From: CAWEBF01 sp963807235
GTDB taxonomy: Bacteria > Acidobacteriota > Vicinamibacteria > Vicinamibacterales > UBA2999
Assembly: GCA_963807235.1 (NCBI GenBank)
Contig: CAWEBF010000008.1
Location: 137,733 to 201,732 of the forward strand
DNA: 64,000 nt
Direction: 5' to 3'
Shown here: piece by piece, positions 54,168-62,423 of the stretch
Numbering within the stretch: position 1 is the stretch's first letter
How the letters are laid out: each line of letters starts with the position of its first letter
Notes under the pieces: model-generated
What the model was told of the DNA's origin: nothing
Databases searched by the model: none
The model's input: the letters and a program-made list of their open reading frames with translations, nothing else
Translations under genes and position numbers: made by a program

Positions 54168-54520
54168 GACGGACGGCTCTCCTTGCGGCGCCGTGGACGC
54201 GGTCCGCGGCGGGTGGCTTCGAATTCTGCGTGCAGTTTCAGCTTCCACAGCGCGTCGGCCCACATGGATTCGAGCACCCGGCCCACGTCCCCCAGGCGCT
54301 CGCGCTTCACCTTGTAGATGCGCTGGCGGCCCTCCGCGCGCACGGTCACCAGGCCCGCGTCGCTCAGCACCTTCAGCTGCAGCGACACGGCGCCGAACGT
54401 GACGTCGGGCATGGCGTCGCGGATCGCGCCCGCCGACTGTTCGTGGTCCCACAGCAGCCGCAGAATCTCGCGGCGGCGGGGCGATGCGATGGCTGCCAGG
54501 ACGGCCGGGTCCTGTGTCAT
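54164..54520 (-). CDS. ArsR-family transcriptional regulator
   Basis: 118 residues. The winged helix is AIASPRRREILRLLWDHEQS, DAMPDVTFGAVSLQLKVLSD, AGLVTVRAEGRQRIYKVK. No metal-binding Cys pair (ELCVCDL type) is present, so it senses something other than arsenite, or is controlled by its AHSA1 partner's ligand. Preceded by a promoter with a TAGTTT/AAACTA dyad; the -10 box ends seven bases before the ATG, so the mRNA is probably leaderless. It is divergent from the aldehyde dehydrogenase operon. Confidence 0.87.
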   Translation of the reverse strand: MTQDPAVLAAIASPRRREILRLLWDHEQSAGAIRDAMPDVTFGAVSLQLKVLSDAGLVTVRAEGRQRIYKVKRERLGDVGRVLESMWADALWKLKLHAEFEATRRGPRPRRRKESRPS

Positions 54521-54526
54521 GCAGGA

Positions 54527-54555
54527 TAGTTTAGTTGAAACTAAAATGATGTCAA
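54527..54555 (-). promoter_or_regulatory. ArsR promoter with dyad operator
   Basis: On the minus strand TTGACA (54550-54555), 16 bases, TAAACT (54528-54533), seven bases before the ATG. The dyad TAGTTT (54527-54532) / AAACTA (54538-54543) covers the -10 box. Confidence 0.65.
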
Positions 54556-54618
54556 GGGCAATCGTGCTGGCCGAATCCGTTTGACCCTGGGCGAACCCGC
54601 AACGTACAAGAGAAGGTC

Positions 54619-56115
54619 GTGCCCGCGTCTGCGACCCTGCCCCTCTACAAGCTGTACATCGCGGGGGAGCACACCGAACCTGCCAGCGGCGACTACTTCG
54701 AGAGCGACAACCCGTACCTGGGCAAACCCTGGGCGCTGATACCCCGCGGCACGGCCGAGGACGTGGACCGCGCCGTGCGTGCCGCGCACCGCGCGTTCAC
54801 GACGGGGGACTGGCCGCGCATGACCGCCACGAAACGGGGCATGCTGCTGCGGCGGCTGGGCGAGCTGGTCACGGAGCACGCCGCGCGTCTGGCCGAGGTG
54901 GACGTGCGCGACAACGGCAAGCTGTACGCCGAGATGATCGCGCACACGTCCTACATGGCGCAGTGGTACCACTACTACGGCGGCCTGGCCGACAAGATCG
55001 AAGGCGCGGTGGTGCCCGCCGACAAGCCCGACATCTTCAACTACACGCGGTGGGAGCCGCTCGGCGTCGTAGCCGCCATCGTGCCGTGGAACTCGCCGCT
55101 GCTGCTCACGGCGTGGAAGCTGGCGCCGGCGCTCGCGGCCGGCAACACCGTCGTCGTCAAGCCGTCCGAGTACACGTCGGCGTCGGCGCTCGAGCTGATG
55201 GCGCTCGTCGAGGAGGCCGGCTTTCCGCCCGGTGTCGTGAACGTCGTGACCGGGTTCGGCCACGAAGTCGGCCTGCCGCTGGTCGAGCATCCCCTCGTGG
55301 CCAAAGTGGCCTTCACGGGATCCGACGCCACCGGCCAGCGCGTGTACGAAGCGGCGGCCCGCGGGCTCAAGCGCGTATCCATGGAGCTCGGCGGCAAGTC
55401 GCCGAACATCGTCTTCGACGACGCCAACCTGGATCATGCCGTGAAGGGCGTGATCGCCGGGATCTTCGCCGCGACCGGGCAGACCTGCATCGCCGGCTCA
55501 CGCCTGCTGGTGCAGGAGTCCATTCACGACCAGTTCCTGGAGTCGCTGATCGCGTTCGCCAAGACGGCCCGGATGGGCGACCCGATGGCGCGCGAGACGC
55601 AGATAGGGCCCATCACGAACAAGCCGCAACTGGCCAAGGTGCTCGACTACATCGAGGTCGCCAAGGCGGAGGGGGCCACGCCGGTGCTGGGCGGAGGGCG
55701 CGCGTCGAGACCCGAGTGCGGCGACGGCTGGTTCGTGGAGCCCACGATCTTCACCGGCGTCACCAACCGGATGCGGATTGCCCAGGAGGAAGTATTTGGC
55801 CCGGTCCTGTCCGTGATCCCGTTCAAGGACGAGGAAGAAGCCGTCGCCGTCGGCAACGACGTCGTCTACGGGCTGGCCGCTGGCGTGTGGACGCAGAACA
55901 TGCGCCGGGCGCTGCTGATGGCGGAGCGGCTGCAGGCCGGCACCGTCTGGGTGAATACGTACCGGGCCGTGAGTTACCTGTCGCCCTTCGGCGGCTACAA
56001 GCGCTCGGGGATCGGGCGTGAGAACGGCCAGGAAGCGATCAGGGAGTATCTGCAGCTGAAGAGCGTGTGGATATCCACCGCCACCGAAGTGCCAAACCCC
56101 TTCATTCAGCGGTAA
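54619..56115 (+). CDS. NAD(P)-dependent aldehyde dehydrogenase
   Basis: 498 residues, full length for the ALDH superfamily. Catalytic Cys290 lies in ATGQTCIAGSR and the general base Glu256 in SMELGGKSPN. Other marks are VPWNSPLLLTAWKLAPALAA, KPSEYTSASAL, FTGSDATGQRVYEAA, EEVFGPVLSVIPF and SPFGGYKRSGIGRENG, which resemble the betaine/gamma-aminobutyraldehyde branch. The exact aldehyde is unknown. The start is GTG 54619 with AGAAGG upstream. It leads a + strand operon with hydroxyacid dehydrogenase, carboxymuconolactone decarboxylase, sugar dehydrogenase and MmgE/PrpD. Confidence 0.9.
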   Translation: MPASATLPLYKLYIAGEHTEPASGDYFESDNPYLGKPWALIPRGTAEDVDRAVRAAHRAFTTGDWPRMTATKRGMLLRRLGELVTEHAARLAEVDVRDNGKLYAEMIAHTSYMAQWYHYYGGLADKIEGAVVPADKPDIFNYTRWEPLGVVAAIVPWNSPLLLTAWKLAPALAAGNTVVVKPSEYTSASALELMALVEEAGFPPGVVNVVTGFGHEVGLPLVEHPLVAKVAFTGSDATGQRVYEAAARGLKRVSMELGGKSPNIVFDDANLDHAVKGVIAGIFAATGQTCIAGSRLLVQESIHDQFLESLIAFAKTARMGDPMARETQIGPITNKPQLAKVLDYIEVAKAEGATPVLGGGRASRPECGDGWFVEPTIFTGVTNRMRIAQEEVFGPVLSVIPFKDEEEAVAVGNDVVYGLAAGVWTQNMRRALLMAERLQAGTVWVNTYRAVSYLSPFGGYKRSGIGRENGQEAIREYLQLKSVWISTATEVPNPFIQR

Positions 56116-56125
56116 CGCACTGCGG

Positions 56126-56174
56126 AACCACCAACCACCAACAACGAACCACGAACCACGAACTACCAACAATC
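56126..56174. repeat. Heptanucleotide tandem repeat, AACCACC/AACCACG x7
   Basis: Seven consecutive 7-base units (AACCACC, AACCACC, AACAACG, AACCACG, AACCACG, AACTACC, AACAATC) fill the gap between the aldehyde dehydrogenase and hydroxyacid dehydrogenase genes, up to the start codon. It is the AACYACG family again. Confidence 0.85.
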
Positions 56175-56177
56175 GCA

Positions 56178-57071
56178 ATGAGCACAGTACCTCTCGGTTT
56201 CATAGGCGTCGGCCGCATGGGCGGACCGATGGCCTCGCGGCTACTCGACGCCGGGCACTCGCTCGTCGTCTTCGACACCAACGCGGCGGCCACGGCCCCA
56301 CTGGCGGCGCGCGGCGCCGTGGTGGCGGCATCGGCTGAGGACGTGGCCTCGAAGGCCGAAGTCGTCTTCATCAGCCTGCCCACGCCGCCCATCGTGCAAG
56401 CCGTGACGACGGGGGAGGGTGGCGTCCTGAAGGGCTCGAAGGTCCAGGTACTCGTGGACCTGTCCACCACCGGCCCGAGTGTGGCCGCGGTGGCGGCCAA
56501 GGCGTGTGCGGCGCGAAACGTGGCATGGGTGGATTCGCCCGTGAGCGGCGGCATCGGCGGCGCCACCAAGGGCACGCTGGCCGTGATGGTCTCGTGCAGC
56601 AAGCCGACGTTCGAGCGCATGGACCCGATCCTGAAAGTGTTCGGCCGGACGTTCTTCGTGGGCGAAAAGCCGGGGCTCGCCCAGATAGCCAAGCTCGGCA
56701 ACAATCTGCTGGCAGCGGCCGCCATCGTGCTGTCGTCCGAGGCGGTGGTGATGGGCGTGAAGGCGGGCATCGACCCCAAAGTGCTGATCGACATCATCAA
56801 CGCCGGCAGCGGACGCAACAGCGCCACGCAGGACAAGTTCCCGCGCGCCATCCTGCCGCGCACCTTCGATTTCGGCTTTGCCACCGGCCTGTCGTACAAA
56901 GACGTGCGCCTGTGTCTGGACGAGGCCGAGGCGCTGGGCGTGCCGATGGTGGCTGGGGCCGCCGTGCGGCAGATGCTGGCGATCACGCAGGCGAAGTTCG
57001 GCCCCGACTCCGACTTCACTTGCATCGCGAAAGTCGTGGAAGAGTGGGCAGGAGTGGAAATCAAAGGCTAA
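56178..57071 (+). CDS. 3-hydroxyisobutyrate-dehydrogenase-family oxidoreductase
   Basis: 297 residues. Rossmann signature GFIGVGRMGGPMASRLLDAG near the N-terminus, then DLSTTGPSVAAVAAKACAA, DSPVSGGIGGATKGTLAVMV (substrate-binding), and KLGNNLLAAAAIVLSSEAVV with the catalytic Lys. It reversibly oxidises a beta-hydroxyacid with NAD(P). Substrates such as 3-hydroxyisobutyrate, tartronate semialdehyde or glyoxylate are possible. Heptamer repeats lie on both sides, and the ATG has no clear ribosome site because the repeat runs into it. It is part of the catabolic operon. Confidence 0.88.
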   Translation: MSTVPLGFIGVGRMGGPMASRLLDAGHSLVVFDTNAAATAPLAARGAVVAASAEDVASKAEVVFISLPTPPIVQAVTTGEGGVLKGSKVQVLVDLSTTGPSVAAVAAKACAARNVAWVDSPVSGGIGGATKGTLAVMVSCSKPTFERMDPILKVFGRTFFVGEKPGLAQIAKLGNNLLAAAAIVLSSEAVVMGVKAGIDPKVLIDIINAGSGRNSATQDKFPRAILPRTFDFGFATGLSYKDVRLCLDEAEALGVPMVAGAAVRQMLAITQAKFGPDSDFTCIAKVVEEWAGVEIKG

Positions 57072-57090
57072 AGGCTAAAGGCTAAAGGCG
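57063..57090. repeat. Heptanucleotide tandem repeat, AAAGGCT x3 plus AAAGGCG
   Basis: The first unit overlaps the last codons and stop of the hydroxyacid dehydrogenase gene, and the last runs into the AAGGAAG ribosome site of the next gene. Four exact-period units, period 7. Confidence 0.82.
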
Positions 57091-57100
57091 AAGGAAGAAC

Positions 57101-57481
57101 ATGGATAAAGCAACGTTCGAGAAGGGCCGCGCGATTCGAAGCAAGGTACTCGGCAAGGAGTTCGTGGACGCGGCGTTCAAGGCGGCCGACGACTTCAACA
57201 TGCCGATGCAGGAGCTGGTCACGGAGTACTGCTGGGGCGCCGTCTGGGGGCGTGAAGGCCTCGACCACAAGACGCGCAGCATGCTGAACCTTGCCATGAT
57301 CAGCTGCCTGAACCGCCCGCACGAGCTGCGTCTCCACATCGGCGGTGCGCTGAAGAACGGCGTGACCCGCGAAGAGATCCGCGAGATCTTCATGCAGGTC
57401 GCCATCTACGCAGGCGTACCCGCAGGAGTGGACTCGTTTCGCACCGCCAAGGAAGTGTTCGAGAAGATCGACGCGAAGTGA
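57101..57481 (+). CDS. Carboxymuconolactone-decarboxylase-family protein
   Basis: 126 residues, full length. Helical pattern: ATFEKGRAIRSKVLGKEFVD, QELVTEYCWGAVWGREGLDH, KTRSMLNLAMISCLNRPHEL, RLHIGGALKNGVTREEIREI and AIYAGVPAGVDSFRTAKEVF. The Cys-containing and His-containing helices resemble those of 4-carboxymuconolactone decarboxylase (PcaC); however, many members of the family are AhpD-like or have other roles. The AAGGAAG ribosome site is formed by the end of a heptamer repeat. Confidence 0.86.
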   Translation: MDKATFEKGRAIRSKVLGKEFVDAAFKAADDFNMPMQELVTEYCWGAVWGREGLDHKTRSMLNLAMISCLNRPHELRLHIGGALKNGVTREEIREIFMQVAIYAGVPAGVDSFRTAKEVFEKIDAK

Positions 57482-57494
57482 GGCGAGCGCCTAG

Positions 57495-57522
57495 AGCCCA
57501 GAGCCTAGAGCCCAGAGCCAAA
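57495..57522. repeat. Heptanucleotide tandem repeat, GAGCCCA/GAGCCTA x4
   Basis: Four 7-base units (GAGCCCA, GAGCCTA, GAGCCCA, GAGCCAA) lie between the carboxymuconolactone decarboxylase and sugar dehydrogenase genes, followed by AAGGGAAG, the ribosome site of the next gene. Confidence 0.8.
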
Positions 57523-57541
57523 GGCTAGAAGGGAAGCGAGA

Positions 57542-58767
57542 ATGGGAGCAACACGATTCGGGTCGCTCGGTCGGGCAGCGATGGTCATGGCAGCCGTGTT
57601 GATGCTGCCGTGGGGTCGGGGCCGATGCTCGAGGCGCAGCGCGGGCAGCCTATCGGCGTGCCGCGCCAACCCATCGGTGACGGACCCTGGATCGTCGACA
57701 CGGCCGAGCAGCACAAGGTCCGCGTGTCGGTGGTGGCCAAGGGCCTGGTCAACCCCTGGAGCCTGGCGTTCCTTCCCGACGGCTCGATGCTGGTGACCGA
57801 GCGTCCGGGCCGCTTGCGAGTGATTCGCGACGGCGTGCTGGATCCCACGCCAATCACCGGCCTCCCGGCTGTGAAGGCACAGCGCCTGAGCGGCCTGATG
57901 GACGTCGCGCTCCACCCCCGCTTCGCCGAGAACAAGGTCATCTACCTCACGTTCAACAAGCCTCGGGAAGACGGCATGCTGGCCACGGCATTGGCCCGCG
58001 CGAGGTACGACGGCAAGGGGCTGACCGAGGTGAAGGAGATCTTCGTCGCCGAGCCCTGGTGGAACGGTGCCGGCGGTTCGGCCTCGCGCATCGTATTCGG
58101 CCGCGACGGCATGCTGTACATGTCCACCGGCTCCTCTGGTCAGGTCGTGACGGAAGGGCAGGACACGACCATTCACAAGGGCAAGGTTCTGCGCCTGCGT
58201 GACGACGGGTCAGTGCCGCCCGACAATCCGTTCGTCGGCAAGGCCGGCTTCAAACCCGAGATCTACTCCTACGGACACCGGAACTCGCTCGGCCTCATCG
58301 TGCACCCGGTGACCGGCGCGCTCTGGAACACCGAGAACGGGCCCAACGGCGGCGACGAGATCAACATCGTCCACGCCGGCAAGAACTACGGCTGGCCCAC
58401 GGTGAGCATGGGACGGTCCTATGAAGGACCGTGGCAGGGCAAGTTCGCCCAGGAAGGCATGGAGGCGCCGCTCGTCTATTGGATGCCGTCGATTGCCGCC
58501 TCGGGCCTCCTGATTTACACAGGCGACAAGTTTCCGTCATGGAAAGGCAACGCATTCGTGGGAGCCATGCGTGTGGGCGAAATCCCCAACACCGGTCACA
58601 TGCAGCGCATCGTGTTCAACGACAAGGGCGAGGAGATGCGCCGCGAGAGCCTGCTGATCGAACTGCGTCAGCGCATCCGCGACATCCGGCAGGGCCCCGA
58701 CGGCCTGATCTATCTCCTCACCGACGAAAACCCCGGCCAGGTGTGGAAACTGGAACCAAGCTCTTAA
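57542..58767 (+). CDS. Exported PQQ-dependent sugar dehydrogenase, frameshift in the signal peptide
   Basis: About 408 residues. The signal peptide starts MGATRFGSLGRAAMVMAAV; an indel near 57610 moves the frame to GSGPMLEAQRGQPIGVPRQP. The mature GSDH propeller has NPWSLAFLPDGSMLVTERPG, GLMDVALHPRFAENKVIYLT, YSYGHRNSLGLIVHPVTGAL, NTENGPNGGDEINIVHAGKN and IRDIRQGPDGLIYLLTDENP. It probably oxidises sugars or alcohols in the periplasm with PQQ. Its place within a catabolic operon suggests that it may oxidise the operon's starting compound. Confidence 0.85.
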
Positions 58768-58770
58768 CGC

Positions 58771-58805
58771 AACCACGAACTACGAACTACGAACCACGAA
58801 CTACC
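58771..58805. repeat. Heptanucleotide tandem repeat, AACCACG/AACTACG x5
   Basis: Five units (AACCACG, AACTACG, AACTACG, AACCACG, AACTACC) fill the gap between the sugar dehydrogenase and MmgE/PrpD genes, ending five bases before the start codon. Confidence 0.87.
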
Positions 58806-58809
58806 AGCC

Positions 58810-60195
58810 ATGTCCGCCACGCGCGCACTCGCCTCTTACGTCGTGACAGGTCGTTGGGAGGAAATCCCCAACGACGTACAGCACGAGGCGCGTCGCGCGC
58901 TGGTGAATTACGTGGGTTGCGCCCTGGGCGGCGCGCGCGACGAGGCGGTGGACATCGCCCTGCGCGCGCTGGCGCCTTTCTCGGGCCCCCCGACAGCCGC
59001 GGTACTGGGCCGCGACGAGAAGCTCGATCCCCTCCATGCCTCCCTCATGAACGGGATCAGCTCGCACGTCTACGACTACGACGACACGACGCCCAAGAAC
59101 TACTCGCACCCCAGCTCACCGGTGGCGTCCGCGCTCTTCGCATACGCCAGCGCGAACCCGGTCAGCGGACGGCGGTTCGTCGAAGCATTCGTGCTGGGCT
59201 TCGAAGCTGAGTCGCGCGTGGCCAACGCCGTGTACCCCGCGCACTATGACGCCGGCTGGCACATTACGGGCACGTCCGGTGTATTCGGCGCGGCGGCCGC
59301 CATTGGCAAGCTGCTCAACCTCGACGAGCAACAGATGGTCTGGGCGCTCGGCCTCGCCGCTACCCAGGCGGCCGGGCTGCGCGAGATGTTCGGCTCCATG
59401 GCCAAGGCGTTCCACCCCGGCCGATCGGCGCAGAACGGCTATGCGGCGGCGCTCCTGGCACAGGCAGGCTTCACGGCCGGCGAGCGCGGCATCGAAGGGG
59501 CCCGCGGGTTCGCGGCCGTGACCGCGTCCGCGTTCGACCTTTCGAAGATCACAGCCGGCCTCGGCGTGGACTTCGACCTGCGAGCCAACACCTACAAGCC
59601 GTTCCCGTGTGGCATCGTCAACCATCCGACCATCGACGCGTGCATTCAGTTGCACGACGCGCATCGCATTCCCGCCGCCGATATCGCCTCGGTGCAGCTG
59701 CGCGTGGCCCCCCTGGTCCTGGACCTCTGCAACCAGACCGGCATCACCAAGGGTCTGCAGGGGAAGTTTTCTGTCTACCATGGCGCGGCGGTCGGGCTCG
59801 TGCGGGGAAAGGCCGGCATTCAGGAGTACACGGACGCGGCCGTGAACGATCCCGCCGTCAAGCGCGTGCGAGAGCTGGCGCGCGCCACAGGCGACGCCGC
59901 GATTACCGAGGACCAGGCGCACGTGGTCGTGGAGACGAGCGACGGTCGGCGCGTCGAGGCGTTCGTCGCGGAGTCGTTGGGCAACTTGCGGCGCCCGCTG
60001 AGCGACGCGCAGCTCGAGGACAAATTTCGCGATCAGGCCGCCGTCAACCTGCCCGCAGACGTCGTCGATGCGCTGATCGAACACTGCTGGCGAATCGACC
60101 AGGTGGACGACGTGGACGTGCTGGTCGAGGCATCGCGCGTGCAGCCGGTTCGTGGAACGGCGGGAATGGGGGGTCGTGCAGGTTCTAATCGCTGA
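58810..60195 (+). CDS. MmgE/PrpD-family protein
   Basis: 461 residues. The family fold is seen in ALASYVVTGRWEEIPNDVQH, RALVNYVGCALGGARDEAVD, DPLHASLMNGISSHVYDYDD, GWHITGTSGVFGAAAAIGKL, LGLAATQAAGLREMFGSMAK and KPFPCGIVNHPTIDACIQLH. Known members are 2-methylcitrate dehydratase (PrpD) and cis-aconitate decarboxylase; many act in other catabolic pathways. None of the other methylcitrate-cycle genes is near, so a role in the local operon's own pathway is more likely. The C-terminus overlaps the start of the response regulator gene by 20 bases. Confidence 0.87.
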   Translation: MSATRALASYVVTGRWEEIPNDVQHEARRALVNYVGCALGGARDEAVDIALRALAPFSGPPTAAVLGRDEKLDPLHASLMNGISSHVYDYDDTTPKNYSHPSSPVASALFAYASANPVSGRRFVEAFVLGFEAESRVANAVYPAHYDAGWHITGTSGVFGAAAAIGKLLNLDEQQMVWALGLAATQAAGLREMFGSMAKAFHPGRSAQNGYAAALLAQAGFTAGERGIEGARGFAAVTASAFDLSKITAGLGVDFDLRANTYKPFPCGIVNHPTIDACIQLHDAHRIPAADIASVQLRVAPLVLDLCNQTGITKGLQGKFSVYHGAAVGLVRGKAGIQEYTDAAVNDPAVKRVRELARATGDAAITEDQAHVVVETSDGRRVEAFVAESLGNLRRPLSDAQLEDKFRDQAAVNLPADVVDALIEHCWRIDQVDDVDVLVEASRVQPVRGTAGMGGRAGSNR

Positions 60196-60847
60196 AGACG
60201 ATCGCGATATCGGGGAGCTGATCGCGCGTTACGTCCAGCGCAACGGCTGGAGCGCCCGGCTCGTGACCTCTGGCACCGACGCCCTGTCGCACGCCAGGGA
60301 GCACTCGATCGACCTGCTGATCCTCGACCTCATGCTGCCCGGCCTTTCCGGTCTCGACGTGTGCCGCACGCTCCGCGCGGACCCCAAGACGGCCGCCATC
60401 CCGATCATCATGGTGACGGCCAAGGCCGACGAAGGCGATCGCATCTCCGGCCTGGAACTCGGCGCCGACGACTACGTGTCGAAGCCGTTCAGCCCGAACG
60501 AGCTGATGGCCCGGATCCGTGCGTTGTTCCGGCGGATGCAGCGCACCGAATCCGACACCCAGGAGCTGCGCTACGGCCCCATCACCATGGAGCTGGCGAC
60601 ACACGTGGTGTCGGTCGACGGGGGCGAGGTGAAGCTCACGGCGAAGGAGTTCCTGCTCCTGCGATATCTGCTGCAACACCGCGGCCGCGTCCTGTCGCGC
60701 GACCTGCTGCTGGCCGACGTGTGGGGCTATTCCTACGCGGGCGGCGCCCGAACGGTGGATGTTCACATCCGGCGGCTGCGCGAAAAAATCCCTCCTCTTG
60801 TGCAGTCCCTGGTCACGGTGAAGCAGTTCGGCTACAAGCTGGTCTAG
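60176..60847 (+). CDS. OmpR/PhoB-family response regulator
   Basis: 223 residues. The receiver domain has AEDDRD (acidic pocket), Asp51 as the phosphorylation site (LLILDLMLPG), VTAKADEGD and the conserved Lys in SKPFSPNELM. The winged helix follows (LTAKEFLLLRYLLQHRGRVL, VWGYSYAGGARTVDVHIRRL, TVKQFGYKLV). The start is GTG 60176 with a G-rich ribosome site; the GTG at 60152 would add eight residues. No sensor kinase lies next to it. Position before an OprO/P-like porin, PstS and PstC suggests it controls phosphate acquisition as PhoB does. Confidence 0.88.
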   Translation: MQVLIAEDDRDIGELIARYVQRNGWSARLVTSGTDALSHAREHSIDLLILDLMLPGLSGLDVCRTLRADPKTAAIPIIMVTAKADEGDRISGLELGADDYVSKPFSPNELMARIRALFRRMQRTESDTQELRYGPITMELATHVVSVDGGEVKLTAKEFLLLRYLLQHRGRVLSRDLLLADVWGYSYAGGARTVDVHIRRLREKIPPLVQSLVTVKQFGYKLV

Positions 60848-60968
60848 CCGAATCCCGCGACGAAATACAAACGTAACACCTGCGATCTCGAGCCGAAACT
60901 CTACGGTCTGTAGCGTAGTCACACGGCGCGCTTCGCAAGCGCGATGCGCGGCCGAGAAGGGCGGCAGC

Positions 60969-62231
60969 GTGAGCGACGGAACGGCCGGGTGGTGGTGGCG
61001 ATTCATCGGGTGGGGCGTGGCGGCGTGGTTGAGCGCGGTCGCACCCGCCGCCGCGCAGGTGCACGCGCCGACGGCCTCCGTCGCGTCGGTCGACCTCTCA
61101 ACCGGTCACGCCGACGATGGAACGCCGGCTCCCTCCCTCGACGCAGTGCCAGTCTCGGCGCAGGCGGCCAGCGGTCGGACACCCGAGCCATCGACGTACG
61201 ACAAGATCTGGGCGAACTTCACGCAACTGTACAAGAACGATGGCAATCCAGTCGTTCAGCAGGTGTTGTTCAGTGGTCGCTTTCAGCACGAGTTCGCAGC
61301 CATCGACGCAGACCAGGGCGACCTGGACGAATGGAATGTCCGTCGGATGCGATTTGGTCCGCGTGTCACGTTATTCCGCACATTCACGCTTCACGCAGAA
61401 GTCGAAGCAAACCCGCAGGAGCGGAATCCGTTCTACATGCGCTTGACGGACGCGTACCTGCAGTGGAACAAGAGCAGCCGCGCTCGTGATGACGTTCGGA
61501 AAGCAAGGCGTGCCGTTCACCAACGATGGTGCGACATCATCGAAGGAGCTCCTCACCATCGACCGGAGCAACATCGCCAACAACATCTGGTTTCCCCAGG
61601 AGTACATGCCCGGGGTCAGCGTCTCCGGCCGCATCGCGCCATGGGTGTATCGGGGCGGCGTCTATACGTCCGGAGCCATGAACCGAGAGTTCGGCGAGTT
61701 CAGCGGCGACTACTTCACGCTGGCCCTCGTCGGCTACGACTTCGCGAAGCGCTCGGCGCAAAAGAGGCCGTGCTCACCGGCAATTACCTCTACCAGCATC
61801 CTGACCGCGGACAACACGTTCACGCGGCAGCTCGAACACATCATTTCCGTCCATTTCAAGCTCGAGGCGACCGATGGGGCCTGCGAACCGACCTGTCGGA
61901 CGCCACCGGATACCTGGGACAGAGCAACCTGTGGGCGCTCATGGCCATGCCGTTCTTCAACGTGACTGAGAAGCTCCAGGCGGTCGGGCGCTACACTTAC
62001 GTCGACAGTGCGGAACCGAACGGCATCCGGTTCGGCACCTACGAAAGTCGAGTCGTCTCTGGCCGTGGGGACGAATACAACGAGCTATATCTCGGCGCGA
62101 ACTACTATTTCTACGGTCACAAGCTGAAGATGCAGACGGGCCTGCAGTGGGCCGATATGAACGACCGCGCCAACGACGGCGGCGCATACTCGGGCATCGC
62201 CTGGACGACGGGCCTGCGCGTTGGCTGGTAG
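60969..62231 (+). pseudogene. OprO/OprP-type phosphate-selective porin, several frameshifts
   Basis: If read through, about 420 residues. The signal peptide ends near APAAAQ; then YDKIWANFTQLYKNDGNP, VLFSGRFQHEFAAIDADQGD and RFGPRVTLFRTFTLHAEVEA begin the barrel. It continues in other frames as FGKQGVPFTNDGATSSKELL and TIDRSNIANNIWFPQEYMPG, then EAVLTGNYLYQHPD, and finally VVSGRGDEYNELYLGANYYF with the end GLRVGW. Breaks lie near 61485, 61765, 61800 and 61880. These are porin-family marks seen in OprO/OprP. Context with PstS/PstC supports phosphate or polyphosphate uptake. Whether the gene is really broken or the breaks are sequencing indels cannot be told from here. Confidence 0.75.
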
Positions 62232-62423
62232 TCGTTCGATGCCTCACAGGCGCTCGTCGACGAGACCGACGGCTTGTAACACACACGAAACATGGCGAGG
62301 CCGGCGATCTGGTAGCGTACGAGCATCTGTGGCCGTGATGAGCCCGTGTGTCGACCGACCGCGCGCGCTTCGTCACAGCATCGTCATCAGGCCCGATCAA
62401 AAGTAACCAGGAGGATCTCCCGA

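Noticed and set aside
56126..58805. CRISPR array
   Set aside because: The repeats are 7 bases in direct contact with no spacers, and no cas genes are present.
58810..60195. 2-methylcitrate dehydratase prpD
   Set aside because: No prpB or prpC is nearby, and the family is broad, so a specific name is not supported.
60848..60968. Pho box upstream of the porin
   Set aside because: Only loose CTGT-like matches; no pair of 7-base direct repeats at 11-base spacing is convincing.
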